Source of the DNA: Thermoleophilaceae bacterium
GTDB lineage: Bacteria; Actinomycetota; Thermoleophilia; Solirubrobacterales; Thermoleophilaceae
Direction of reading: 5' to 3'
NCBI GenBank assembly: GCA_013696425.1
Contig: JACCYP010000302.1
Coordinates: 1-5,450 of the forward strand
Length of the DNA stretch: 5,450 nucleotides
Shown: in pieces, positions 1 through 4,492 of the stretch
Layout: each line of letters starts with the position of its first letter
Numbering within the stretch: the stretch's first letter is position 1
Notes under the pieces: generated by a model
Told to the model about the DNA's origin: nothing
The model's database searches: none
Seen by the model: the letters and a program-made list of their open reading frames with translations, nothing else
Program-made: the position numbers and the translations under genes

Positions 1-388
1 GGCGCGCGGTGCGCACGTCGTCGAGCGGGCGCTTCTGTCGCTCGCGCAGGCCGGCGAGCACTAGGATCGCGGCACAGCAAAGGGCCAGCAGGCCCTGGCC
101 GAGCGGGCGGTCGAAGAGCCGGATAACGATCAATATTCCCGACCACAGCCCGGCGGCGGCGATCACGATGCCATCACCGAAGGGGAGGTGGAACTCGCGC
201 CCCTTGCCGCGGCGCCACAACAGCAGCAGCACCGCCGCGCCCACGAGCACGATCGCCGCCTCCACGAAGGAGAAAGGCCCGAACGTCGAGATGATCAGGA
301 GCGTGGCGCCGACTGCGGCCACGCGCTGCTCGGGCGACCAGCGCCGCCAGAGCTCGATCAGGCCGTCAGAGCGGTTGCCGGCCGCCAT
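1..388 (-). CDS. Small multi-pass membrane protein, partial (C-terminus beyond window edge)
   Basis: This gene reads through the left edge of the window, so only its first 129 codons are visible and no stop is seen. The ATG at 388-386 follows GGAG (399-396) at a 7-base spacing, a good ribosome site. The start lies inside the end of the DUF2203 gene (23-base overlap), which makes it the third gene of the EVE operon. The product begins with a polar segment (residues 1-22). Four hydrophobic stretches follow, at about 23-42, 43-58, 73-92 and 97-114, the first two forming a likely hairpin. A basic loop WRRGKGRE lies at 58-65, and the chain continues as a charged tail (RERQKRPLDD). The positive-rich loop suggests that side is cytoplasmic. 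I do not recognise the family, and no catalytic motif is visible. Gene reality is well supported by the membrane pattern, ribosome site and coupling; function is unknown. Confidence 0.8.
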   Translation of the reverse strand, partial: MAAGNRSDGLIELWRRWSPEQRVAAVGATLLIISTFGPFSFVEAAIVLVGAAVLLLLWRRGKGREFHLPFGDGIVIAAAGLWSGILIVIRLFDRPLGQGLLALCCAAILVLAGLRERQKRPLDDVRTAR

Positions 389-743
389 AGCCGGACTCCG
401 TGTCGTGCCAGAAGCCGATCTCATCCTCTCCCTCTTCCCAGCAGAGGTAGATCTCCCTGCCTTCGCGCATCGCGGGGAAGTCGATAAGGCCCTTCTCGAG
501 GTCGCGCAGCACGACCTCCGCGCCCTGGAGCTCGGCGAGTGCGGAGCGCAGCTCGAGGAAGCCCTCGGACACCACGCGGCCGGGCTCGCCGCCCCCGTTG
601 CTCGACGACGCGTGGGTCAGCGCCTGGCGCGCCTCCTCGTCGTTCAGCAGCACGCGCGCAGCGCGCATGCGTTCGAGCCGCTCGGTGACCCACGGGATCG
701 CCGCGTTGGCCTCGGCAAGCGAGTAGTGGCGCTCGTGGTTCAA
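366..743 (-). CDS. DUF2203 family protein
   Basis: The 125-residue product matches what I know of DUF2203. It has an N-terminal RHYSLAEANAAIPWV block (residues 5-19), an arginine/glutamate-rich helical middle, and the family's C-terminal signature: GLIDFPA (85-91), REIYLCW (96-102), GEDEIGFWHD (105-114) and a GYGGRQPL end (118-125). The family's biochemical role is not established. The invariant Trp/His/Asp cluster near the C-terminus may form a binding pocket, which is inference. I chose TTG at 743-741 as the start. It overlaps the upstream TGA (742-740) as TTGA, places the conserved HYSLAEAN block at the N-terminus as usual, and the next ATG is too far inside the domain. No strong ribosome site precedes it, so translation is probably coupled to the EVE gene. 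The frame stays open further upstream only because of high GC content; that extension lies inside the EVE gene and is not part of this protein. Confidence 0.88.
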   Translation of the reverse strand: MNHERHYSLAEANAAIPWVTERLERMRAARVLLNDEEARQALTHASSSNGGGEPGRVVSEGFLELRSALAELQGAEVVLRDLEKGLIDFPAMREGREIYLCWEEGEDEIGFWHDTESGYGGRQPL

Positions 744-1192
744 GCCGCGGCGGCGGGAGCGAGCCGCTCGCGCAGCAGGCGCGAGTCGGCGTCGGAGACC
801 GTTCGCAGCTGGCCCTGGAAGGCGAGGTGCCAGTGCTCGCGCGGCCACTTGCGTGGATGCTCGAGATCGTCGAGGAGATCCTCGGCCGGCACGAACTCGT
901 CCTCCTCGAGGATGAGCTCGGGCTCGGTCTGGAACCGCCACGGATAGGGGTCGACCTTGCCGGGCTTGCCCGGCCAGATCTTGGTCCGGTCCTCGTACAT
1001 CTCGCCGGTCACGCGCACGAGGCCGCCGAAGGCCTGCACCTTGGTCACGTAGAAGGCGATCAGGTCGCCGGGCTCGATCTGCTCGGCCATCTTGCGCCGC
1101 ATCTCCTTCATGCCGATCACCTTGAACCCGTGATCGCGCGTCGCGCGGAAGTTCTCCACGGATCCGGTGAGCACCCACGTTTTCTCGGTCAT
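740..1192 (-). CDS. EVE domain-containing protein (PUA-like fold)
   Basis: The 150-residue product is essentially one EVE domain (formerly DUF55), of normal length for a stand-alone family member. It shows an opening TWVLTGSVENF strand (5-15), a PGDLIAFYVTKVQAFGGLVRV core (41-61, a glycine-rich strand pair), EMYEDRTKIW (64-73), PYPWRF (82-87) and a closing HWHLAFQGQLR (120-130). EVE domains share the PUA/YTH/ASCH fold. They are thought to bind modified bases in DNA or RNA in an aromatic pocket, which Trp6, Trp85 and Trp121 could help form here (inference). The protein should be cytosolic, with no membrane segment. It is the first gene of an operon with a DUF2203 gene and a membrane-protein gene. 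Its ATG lies 8 bases beyond a TAGTCT -10 element with no Shine-Dalgarno site, so the mRNA is probably leaderless. No restriction or methylation gene is seen nearby, so a defence role is unsupported. Confidence 0.92.
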   Translation of the reverse strand: MTEKTWVLTGSVENFRATRDHGFKVIGMKEMRRKMAEQIEPGDLIAFYVTKVQAFGGLVRVTGEMYEDRTKIWPGKPGKVDPYPWRFQTEPELILEEDEFVPAEDLLDDLEHPRKWPREHWHLAFQGQLRTVSDADSRLLRERLAPAAAA

Positions 1193-1199
1193 CAGGGCC

Positions 1200-1206
1200 T
1201 AGACTA
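1200..1206. promoter_or_regulatory. Shared near-palindromic -10 element for divergent leaderless genes
   Basis: The only gap between the EVE gene (minus, ATG ends at 1192) and the 75-residue gene (plus, GTG at 1213) is 20 bases. It contains TAGACTA, a seven-base near-palindrome. On the plus strand TAGACT (1200-1205) is a TANNNT -10 with 7 bases to the GTG. On the minus strand TAGTCT (1206-1201) is the same kind of -10 with 8 bases to the ATG. Transcription would therefore start at, or within a base of, each start codon. Neither start has a Shine-Dalgarno site. No convincing -35 hexamer is visible on either side. This is inferred from sequence only. Confidence 0.6.
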
Positions 1207-1212
1207 TTTGGT

Positions 1213-1440
1213 GTGTCCACGCCCGAAGACTTCCAGCCCATCCAGCCCGGCGAAACCGCCTACGAGCTGCACATGACGGCGGCCGAGCTGAAGATCGTCC
1301 ACACCGCCCTGCACTCGATGCTCGACGGCGTCGGCCACGACGAGGCCGACGTGCACGGCGTGGTCAAGAGCGTGCTCGCGAAGCTGCCCGACGAGCACTC
1401 GATCCGCGCGATCGACCTGAACCGCGAGCTGGGCCGCTAA
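1213..1440 (+). CDS. 75-residue hypothetical protein, probably leaderless
   Basis: This is a small acidic, histidine-containing protein that I cannot assign to a named family. A likely short strand (YELHMT, 17-22) is followed by an amphipathic helix (TAAELKIVHTALHSMLDGVG, 22-41), a charged HDEADVH turn (42-48), a second helix (GVVKSVLAKLP, 49-59) and an extended end (SIRAIDLNREL, 63-73). There is no signal peptide or membrane segment, so it should be cytosolic. The GTG start is chosen because it lies 7 bases after a TANNNT -10 and gives a compact protein with no Shine-Dalgarno site, as expected for a leaderless mRNA. The regular helix amphipathicity and the precise fit between the divergent start and the convergent neighbour support a real gene. 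The stop TAA interlocks with the TAG of the minus-strand gene on the other side. The histidines (20, 30, 34, 42, 48, 62) could bind metal, but nothing proves this. Confidence 0.78.
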   Translation: MSTPEDFQPIQPGETAYELHMTAAELKIVHTALHSMLDGVGHDEADVHGVVKSVLAKLPDEHSIRAIDLNRELGR

Positions 1441-1760
1441 TCGATCGGGATGTCCTCGACGCGCGGCTCCTTGGGCTGGCGCTCGAGGCGATCGAGGTAC
1501 CAGTCGATCAGCGCGCGCAGCGCGAGGAGCACCTCGCGTACGAGTGAGGTGAACTGCTGCTGGAGGTCGGCCGGCAGGCCGCGGCGCAGTGCCTCGATGA
1601 GCGCGAAGAGCGGCGTGGGGTCGAAGCCGGCGCCGGGGCGCGGGGGCGGGTCGGCGCCGAGGTCCCAGTCACCGGGCGGGGGCTCCTCCCACCGCGGGGC
1701 GTCGGAGGAGAAGGCCGGGTCCGGCTCAGTCTTGTGGTTCGTCGGCTCGCTTGGGTCCAT
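1437..1760 (-). CDS. 107-residue helical protein downstream of the ArsA-like ATPase
   Basis: The first half (1-48) is rich in Pro, Asp and Glu and is probably disordered. It contains PRWEEPPPGDWDLG, with regularly placed tryptophans. The second half (49-95) is a strongly amphipathic helical region (LFALIEALRRGLP, then FTSLVREVLLALRALIDWYLDRLE), and the tail is charged. It is not hydrophobic enough for a clear transmembrane helix, though it could lie on a membrane or pack against a partner. The ATG at 1760-1758 lies 35 bases inside the end of the ATPase gene, with a weak GGGA five bases upstream. That points to translational coupling and to a functional link with the ATPase. I do not recognise a family. 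The amphipathic helices would suit a subunit or adaptor of the ATPase (inference). Its TAG stop interlocks with the stop of the convergent plus-strand gene. Confidence 0.75.
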   Translation of the reverse strand: MDPSEPTNHKTEPDPAFSSDAPRWEEPPPGDWDLGADPPPRPGAGFDPTPLFALIEALRRGLPADLQQQFTSLVREVLLALRALIDWYLDRLERQPKEPRVEDIPID

Positions 1761-2931
1761 CGTCGTCCCGATCGAAGACGACCTGTAGGGCGCCCTCCTC
1801 GAACTTCGCCGCGCGTGGCCGGTAGGCGGCCATGGCAGCGGGCAGGATGATAGTCCGCTTCTGGGTGCCGACCCGCACCACGAGCTCGAGGCCGATCTTC
1901 TTGAGGTCGATGTCGGCCTTCTCGGCGAACGGGATCGGCAGCCGCAGCACCGCGCTGCCGTTCTCGGTCACGAGCTCCTGCGTGAGGTCCGCGTGGAGCA
2001 CGGCGGCGGCGTCGCAGTCGGAGAACACCTCGGCGCCGAGGCGGTCGAGCATCTCCGCGCCGATCACCTCCCTGTCGAAGTAGGGCGCGGTGAGGATCGG
2101 TACCGGCGCGAACGCCGAGCGCACGAGCTCCATGTGCTCGGCCTGGGTGGCCCGCCAGCCGGCGAAGTAGCCGCCCTCGACCTCCTCCGGGAACACCCGG
2201 TTCACGACCACGGCGTCGGTGAGATAGCCGTACAGGTTCAGGTAGGTGAACGTCCGCATGGCCTCCTTGATCACCATCTTGTCCGGGTTCATCACCAGCC
2301 GGATCGAGGTGGCGGAGCGGTCGCGGAGGATCGCGTTCATGTCGATCAGATTCTCCACGAGCCGGCCGATGTCGTCGAACACGGCCTCGCTGGGCATGGG
2401 GATGTCGATCAGTCCGGAGAACGGCCGCGCCGCGGCCAGCAGCTGCCGGTTCCAGGGAAAGATCTTCTCGAGCCACCAGTTGGCGACGTCGGGGAAGGAC
2501 AGCAGGCGCAGCGTCTCGCCGGTCGGGGCGCAGTCGACGATGATCGCGTCGTAATCGCCGGAGTCGTGGTGAGCCTTGATCTGCAGCAGCGAGAACAGCT
2601 CGTCAAGGCCGGGCGGCACCGTCAGCTCCTGGGCGGAGATCGGATCCACGCCCCGCTCGGTGAGCATCTCCCCGAGCCATCCGGCGACAGCGTCCCAGTG
2701 GCGCTCGAGCTCCTCCTGCGCCTGCACCTCCTGCCCCCAGAGCAGGTCGCCGCACGGCGTGGGGGAGGAGCCGAGCTCGGTCTCGAGCGAATCCGAGAGT
2801 GAGTGCGCCGGATCGGTGGACATCACGATCGTGCGCAGGCCGGCTGCGGCACAGCGCCGCGCCGTGGCGGCGGCGACGCTCGTCTTCCCGACGCCGCCCT
2901 TGCCTGTGTAGAGGATCGTCCGGGGCGCCAA
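1726..2931 (-). CDS. ArsA/Get3-family ATPase with C-terminal alpha-crystallin-like (ArsA_HSP20) domain
   Basis: This 401-residue protein is a deviant-Walker ATPase of the SIMIBI class. The P-loop GKGGVGKTS is at 10-18 with signature Lys11, switch I STDPAHSLSDSL at 38-49 and switch II DCAPTGETLRLLSFPD at 133-148; NPDKMVIKEA (215-224) and NRVFPEE (244-250) are further family motifs. Such ATPases work as dimers. The helical segment between switch II and NPDKM (about 150-210) is where relatives carry the client-binding region. A C-terminal domain (about 325-386, LPIPFAEKADIDLKK onward) resembles the ArsA_HSP20 alpha-crystallin fold found in bacterial and Get3d-type members. There is a single ATPase half, no Get3 CxxC zinc motif, no visible arsenite-site cysteines (cysteines only at 27, 60, 134 and 306) and no arsB or arsR neighbour. 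A targeting or chaperone role is therefore likelier than an arsenite pump. TTG is the only possible start: an in-frame TAA lies 15 bases upstream (2946-2944) and the P-loop begins at residue 10. The next gene overlaps by 35 bases. Confidence 0.92.
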   Translation of the reverse strand: MAPRTILYTGKGGVGKTSVAAATARRCAAAGLRTIVMSTDPAHSLSDSLETELGSSPTPCGDLLWGQEVQAQEELERHWDAVAGWLGEMLTERGVDPISAQELTVPPGLDELFSLLQIKAHHDSGDYDAIIVDCAPTGETLRLLSFPDVANWWLEKIFPWNRQLLAAARPFSGLIDIPMPSEAVFDDIGRLVENLIDMNAILRDRSATSIRLVMNPDKMVIKEAMRTFTYLNLYGYLTDAVVVNRVFPEEVEGGYFAGWRATQAEHMELVRSAFAPVPILTAPYFDREVIGAEMLDRLGAEVFSDCDAAAVLHADLTQELVTENGSAVLRLPIPFAEKADIDLKKIGLELVVRVGTQKRTIILPAAMAAYRPRAAKFEEGALQVVFDRDDDGPKRADEPQD

Positions 2932-2940
2932 GGGCCCCGG
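2920..2940. repeat. Inverted repeat enclosing the TTG start of the ATPase gene
   Basis: The arms CCGGGGC (2920-2926) and GCCCCGG (2934-2940) are perfect 7-base complements around a 7-base loop (2927-2933) that contains the TTG start (2931-2929). If a transcript began further upstream, the start codon would sit in the loop of an all-GC hairpin. If transcription uses the -10 at 2946-2941, one arm is largely missing from the mRNA, and the repeat would act, if at all, at the DNA level. In such GC-rich DNA a repeat of this size can also arise by chance. Confidence 0.55.
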
Positions 2941-2946
2941 ACATTA
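2941..2946 (-). promoter_or_regulatory. Candidate -10 element for the ATPase gene
   Basis: TAATGT (2946-2941, minus strand) fits TANNNT and lies 9 bases before the TTG start in a short A/T-rich patch between GC-rich segments. It would give a leader of at most a few bases, which agrees with the absence of a Shine-Dalgarno site. No good -35 hexamer is seen; TTGGCC at 2972-2967 is too far away, with a 20-base spacer. The ATG inside this element (2944-2942) is out of frame with the ATPase. Confidence 0.4.
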
Positions 2947-2978
2947 GAGAGGCGGGACGCCGAACAGGCCAATCAGAA

Positions 2979-2999
2979 CGCGGGGCAGGATGCCCCGCG
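2979..2999 (-). terminator. Hairpin terminator after the epimerase-family gene
   Basis: A perfect 9-base stem, CGCGGGGCA with TGCCCCGCG, closes on a three-base loop and begins 2 bases beyond the TGA stop of the epimerase-family gene. The minus-strand sequence after it is TTCTGATTGG, only weakly T-rich, so termination may be inefficient or factor-assisted. Its position at the only sizeable gap between the two minus-strand units supports a terminator insulating the ATPase gene from the epimerase transcript. Confidence 0.75.
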
Positions 3000-3001
3000 G
3001 A

Positions 3002-4465
3002 TCAAATCGATTTCACCAGTTGCGTGGGGTGGTTGCGCAGGTCCTTCGCCCGGACCTTCACCGAGCTGGCTCCCTTCGGCAGCCCGTAGCTCTTCACCCC
3101 ATACCCCACGAACTTCGACGAGATCACGCGCGACTTGCCCTTCACGCGCGCCGTGACCGTGACCGTCGAGAGCTTCGAGAGCCGGAACTTGATCGTGCGC
3201 CCCTTCCTACCGAGCCACTCGAGCTTCGGCTTCTCGTGCAGGTAGCGCGTGAACGACGCCGCGGTGGTGCAGTAGACGTCTGTCTGCGTGCGGTCGCACA
3301 GGCCGCTCAGGAAGTCGCGCACGAGCCGGTGGTAGCCGAGCGTCGACTCCCGGCCGCCGCGCCCGTACAGCGACCAGGCGCCGGTGTCGTGCTGGCGGGT
3401 CTGCACGCGCGCGGCCGCCTCGCCGGCGTTGAAGAGCCCAAGGCCGCGCGGGTCGCCGGTGATCGTGGAGTAGTCGTAGAGCCCGTTCAGTGACTGGATG
3501 AACGCGTTCACCACGAAGAAGCGCGGCAGGAAGGAGTAGATGACGTAGTGGGTGCCGCCGTCGGCGGGGACCGCGACGCCGGTGGGCGGGCGCTGCTCGA
3601 ACGCCCCGATTCCGGCCGTCGCCGCCGCCGCGTACTTCGGGTCGCCGAGCAGCTCGGTGCCGCGCGCGAACGCCTGGATCGCGGTGCCCTGCGATAGCGA
3701 CGAGACCCACGGCGGGCGCCCGCCGTCGAAGGTGAAGTAGTACTCCCACGCCGTGTAGGCGGGCTTGCCCCGCACGGCGCCGAGCGCGAGCAGCTCGTCG
3801 AGCATCGCCGCGAAAGACTGCTTGCGGCACGGGGTGCCAGGGCGGACGTTGATCCCCTTGCATGCGTTGTAGAAGCCGTTGGCCTTCGCAAAGTTCGCGA
3901 GCGGCTGGATCCGCAGGCCCTGGCCGGGGTAGTACTGGAACACGATCTGGCTGTTGCCGAAGGTGAGACGCGCGCCGGCGCCGGGAATCGGCTTCTCGCG
4001 CCAGAAGAGCGTGTTGCGCTCGAGTTCGAGGAACGTGGGGGCGAGCCGGGATGGCGACAGCAGTCCGCCGCGCGCGAGGGCGCCCATCGAGTCGATCACC
4101 CGCCCGAGCTCCTTCTTTCGCAGCCCGGGAAGACGCTTCTTCACGGTCTTTGCCTCCTTGTAGGAGGACAGCCAGCCGTCGTGGCGGACCTGGTCGATCG
4201 CACCCGCGCCGAGCGCCTCCTTGACCGCGCCCGGAACGGTGCGGGCGGCCGAACCGCCGGCCACGGGCGGTGGGTCCTCAGGCACTCCGCGCGGCGCCGG
4301 CTCGAGCGTCGCGGGAAGGTACGGGTCGTCGACGTGTTCGACCCCCGACGCGGTCACGTGGAGCACCGGACTGGCGGACGCGGCCTCGCAGAGGCTCAAC
4401 AAAGCCAACAGAGCCGTAATGGCGGTTAGTGATGGAAGTCGGGACATCTTCGTATGCTCGAACAA
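3002..4465 (-). CDS. Secreted D-glucuronyl C5-epimerase family protein
   Basis: The 487-residue precursor has a signal peptide: a basic start, hydrophobic core LTAITALLALLSL (13-25) and ASA cleavage motif at 29-31. A proline-rich linker (about 48-77) and a basic helical stretch (104-120) follow. The central part matches the C5-epimerase C-terminal domain that converts D-glucuronate to L-iduronate in heparan-type chains: PPWVSSLSQGTAIQAF (251-266), FFVVNAFIQSLNGLYDY (316-332), HDTGAWSLY (359-367) and GYHRLVRDFLSGL (377-389). Tyr367 and Tyr378 align with the vertebrate catalytic Tyr560 and Tyr578, but Ile309 takes the place of catalytic Glu499 (gapless alignment from memory). A basic beta-rich domain (about 412-487) follows. 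The TTG start is preferred because GGAGGTG (4480-4474) precedes it by 8 bases; the ATG at 4447-4445 (residue 7) has no ribosome site but also leaves a complete signal peptide. Substrate is unknown. The Cys26 context (LSLC) is not a lipobox. Confidence 0.82.
   Translation of the reverse strand: MFEHTKMSRLPSLTAITALLALLSLCEAASASPVLHVTASGVEHVDDPYLPATLEPAPRGVPEDPPPVAGGSAARTVPGAVKEALGAGAIDQVRHDGWLSSYKEAKTVKKRLPGLRKKELGRVIDSMGALARGGLLSPSRLAPTFLELERNTLFWREKPIPGAGARLTFGNSQIVFQYYPGQGLRIQPLANFAKANGFYNACKGINVRPGTPCRKQSFAAMLDELLALGAVRGKPAYTAWEYYFTFDGGRPPWVSSLSQGTAIQAFARGTELLGDPKYAAAATAGIGAFEQRPPTGVAVPADGGTHYVIYSFLPRFFVVNAFIQSLNGLYDYSTITGDPRGLGLFNAGEAAARVQTRQHDTGAWSLYGRGGRESTLGYHRLVRDFLSGLCDRTQTDVYCTTAASFTRYLHEKPKLEWLGRKGRTIKFRLSKLSTVTVTARVKGKSRVISSKFVGYGVKSYGLPKGASSVKVRAKDLRNHPTQLVKSI
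4453..4458 (+). promoter_or_regulatory. Candidate -10 element for the lipoprotein gene
   Basis: TATGCT fits TANNNT. Start of transcription near 4465 would give a leader of about 28 bases carrying the AAGGAG ribosome site. It lies inside the first codons of the divergent epimerase-family gene, so the two genes' control regions overlap. No clear -35 is seen, so this is a weak inference. Confidence 0.35.
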
Positions 4466-4473
4466 CCCACGCG

Positions 4474-4487
4474 CACCTCCGAAGGAG
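4474..4487. promoter_or_regulatory. Back-to-back ribosome binding sites of two divergent genes
   Basis: On the minus strand GGAGGTG (4480-4474) is a seven-base match to the anti-Shine-Dalgarno sequence, 8 bases before the TTG of the epimerase-family gene. On the plus strand AAGGAG (4482-4487) is 5 bases before the TTG of the lipoprotein gene. One base separates them. These sites decide both TTG starts. CTCC-TTC-GGAG here can also fold as a small 4-base stem on the minus transcript, partly covering its ribosome site. Confidence 0.7.
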
Positions 4488-4492
4488 CTGAG

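Noticed and set aside
9..947. Long open frame on the plus strand (312 codons)
   Set aside because: It is antisense to three well-supported overlapping minus-strand genes, its translation is low-complexity Arg/Ser/Ala-rich, and it matches no family. High GC content keeps it open.
740..1192. EVE gene as part of a restriction or defence island
   Set aside because: No nuclease, methyltransferase, McrB-like motor, integrase or repeat is nearby, and base use matches the surroundings.
366..1241. A single 291-residue minus-strand protein covering the DUF2203 region
   Set aside because: Only the last 125 residues are the DUF2203 protein. The rest is the EVE gene read in another frame and would cross the divergent promoter into the plus-strand gene.
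1508..2476. Minus-strand open frame of 322 codons inside the ATPase gene
   Set aside because: It is an alternative frame of the ATPase and its neighbour, Arg/Pro-rich with no domain, while the other frames give clear P-loop motifs.
1993..2802. Plus-strand open frame of 269 codons opposite the ATPase
   Set aside because: It is the complement of a confident conserved gene; its His/Val/Leu-rich translation is a frame artefact.
1726..2931. Arsenical pump-driving ATPase as the specific function
   Set aside because: There is one ATPase half, none of the paired metalloid-binding cysteines is apparent, and no arsenic gene lies nearby. Only the family-level name is supported.
2942..2944. ATG as start of the ATPase
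   Set aside because: It is 13 bases from the TTG and therefore out of frame; reading from it gives a 113-codon Arg-rich frame without the P-loop.
4388..4390. Lipobox at Cys26 of the epimerase-family precursor
   Set aside because: The residue before the cysteine is Leu rather than Gly, Ala or Ser, and an ordinary ASA cleavage site follows.
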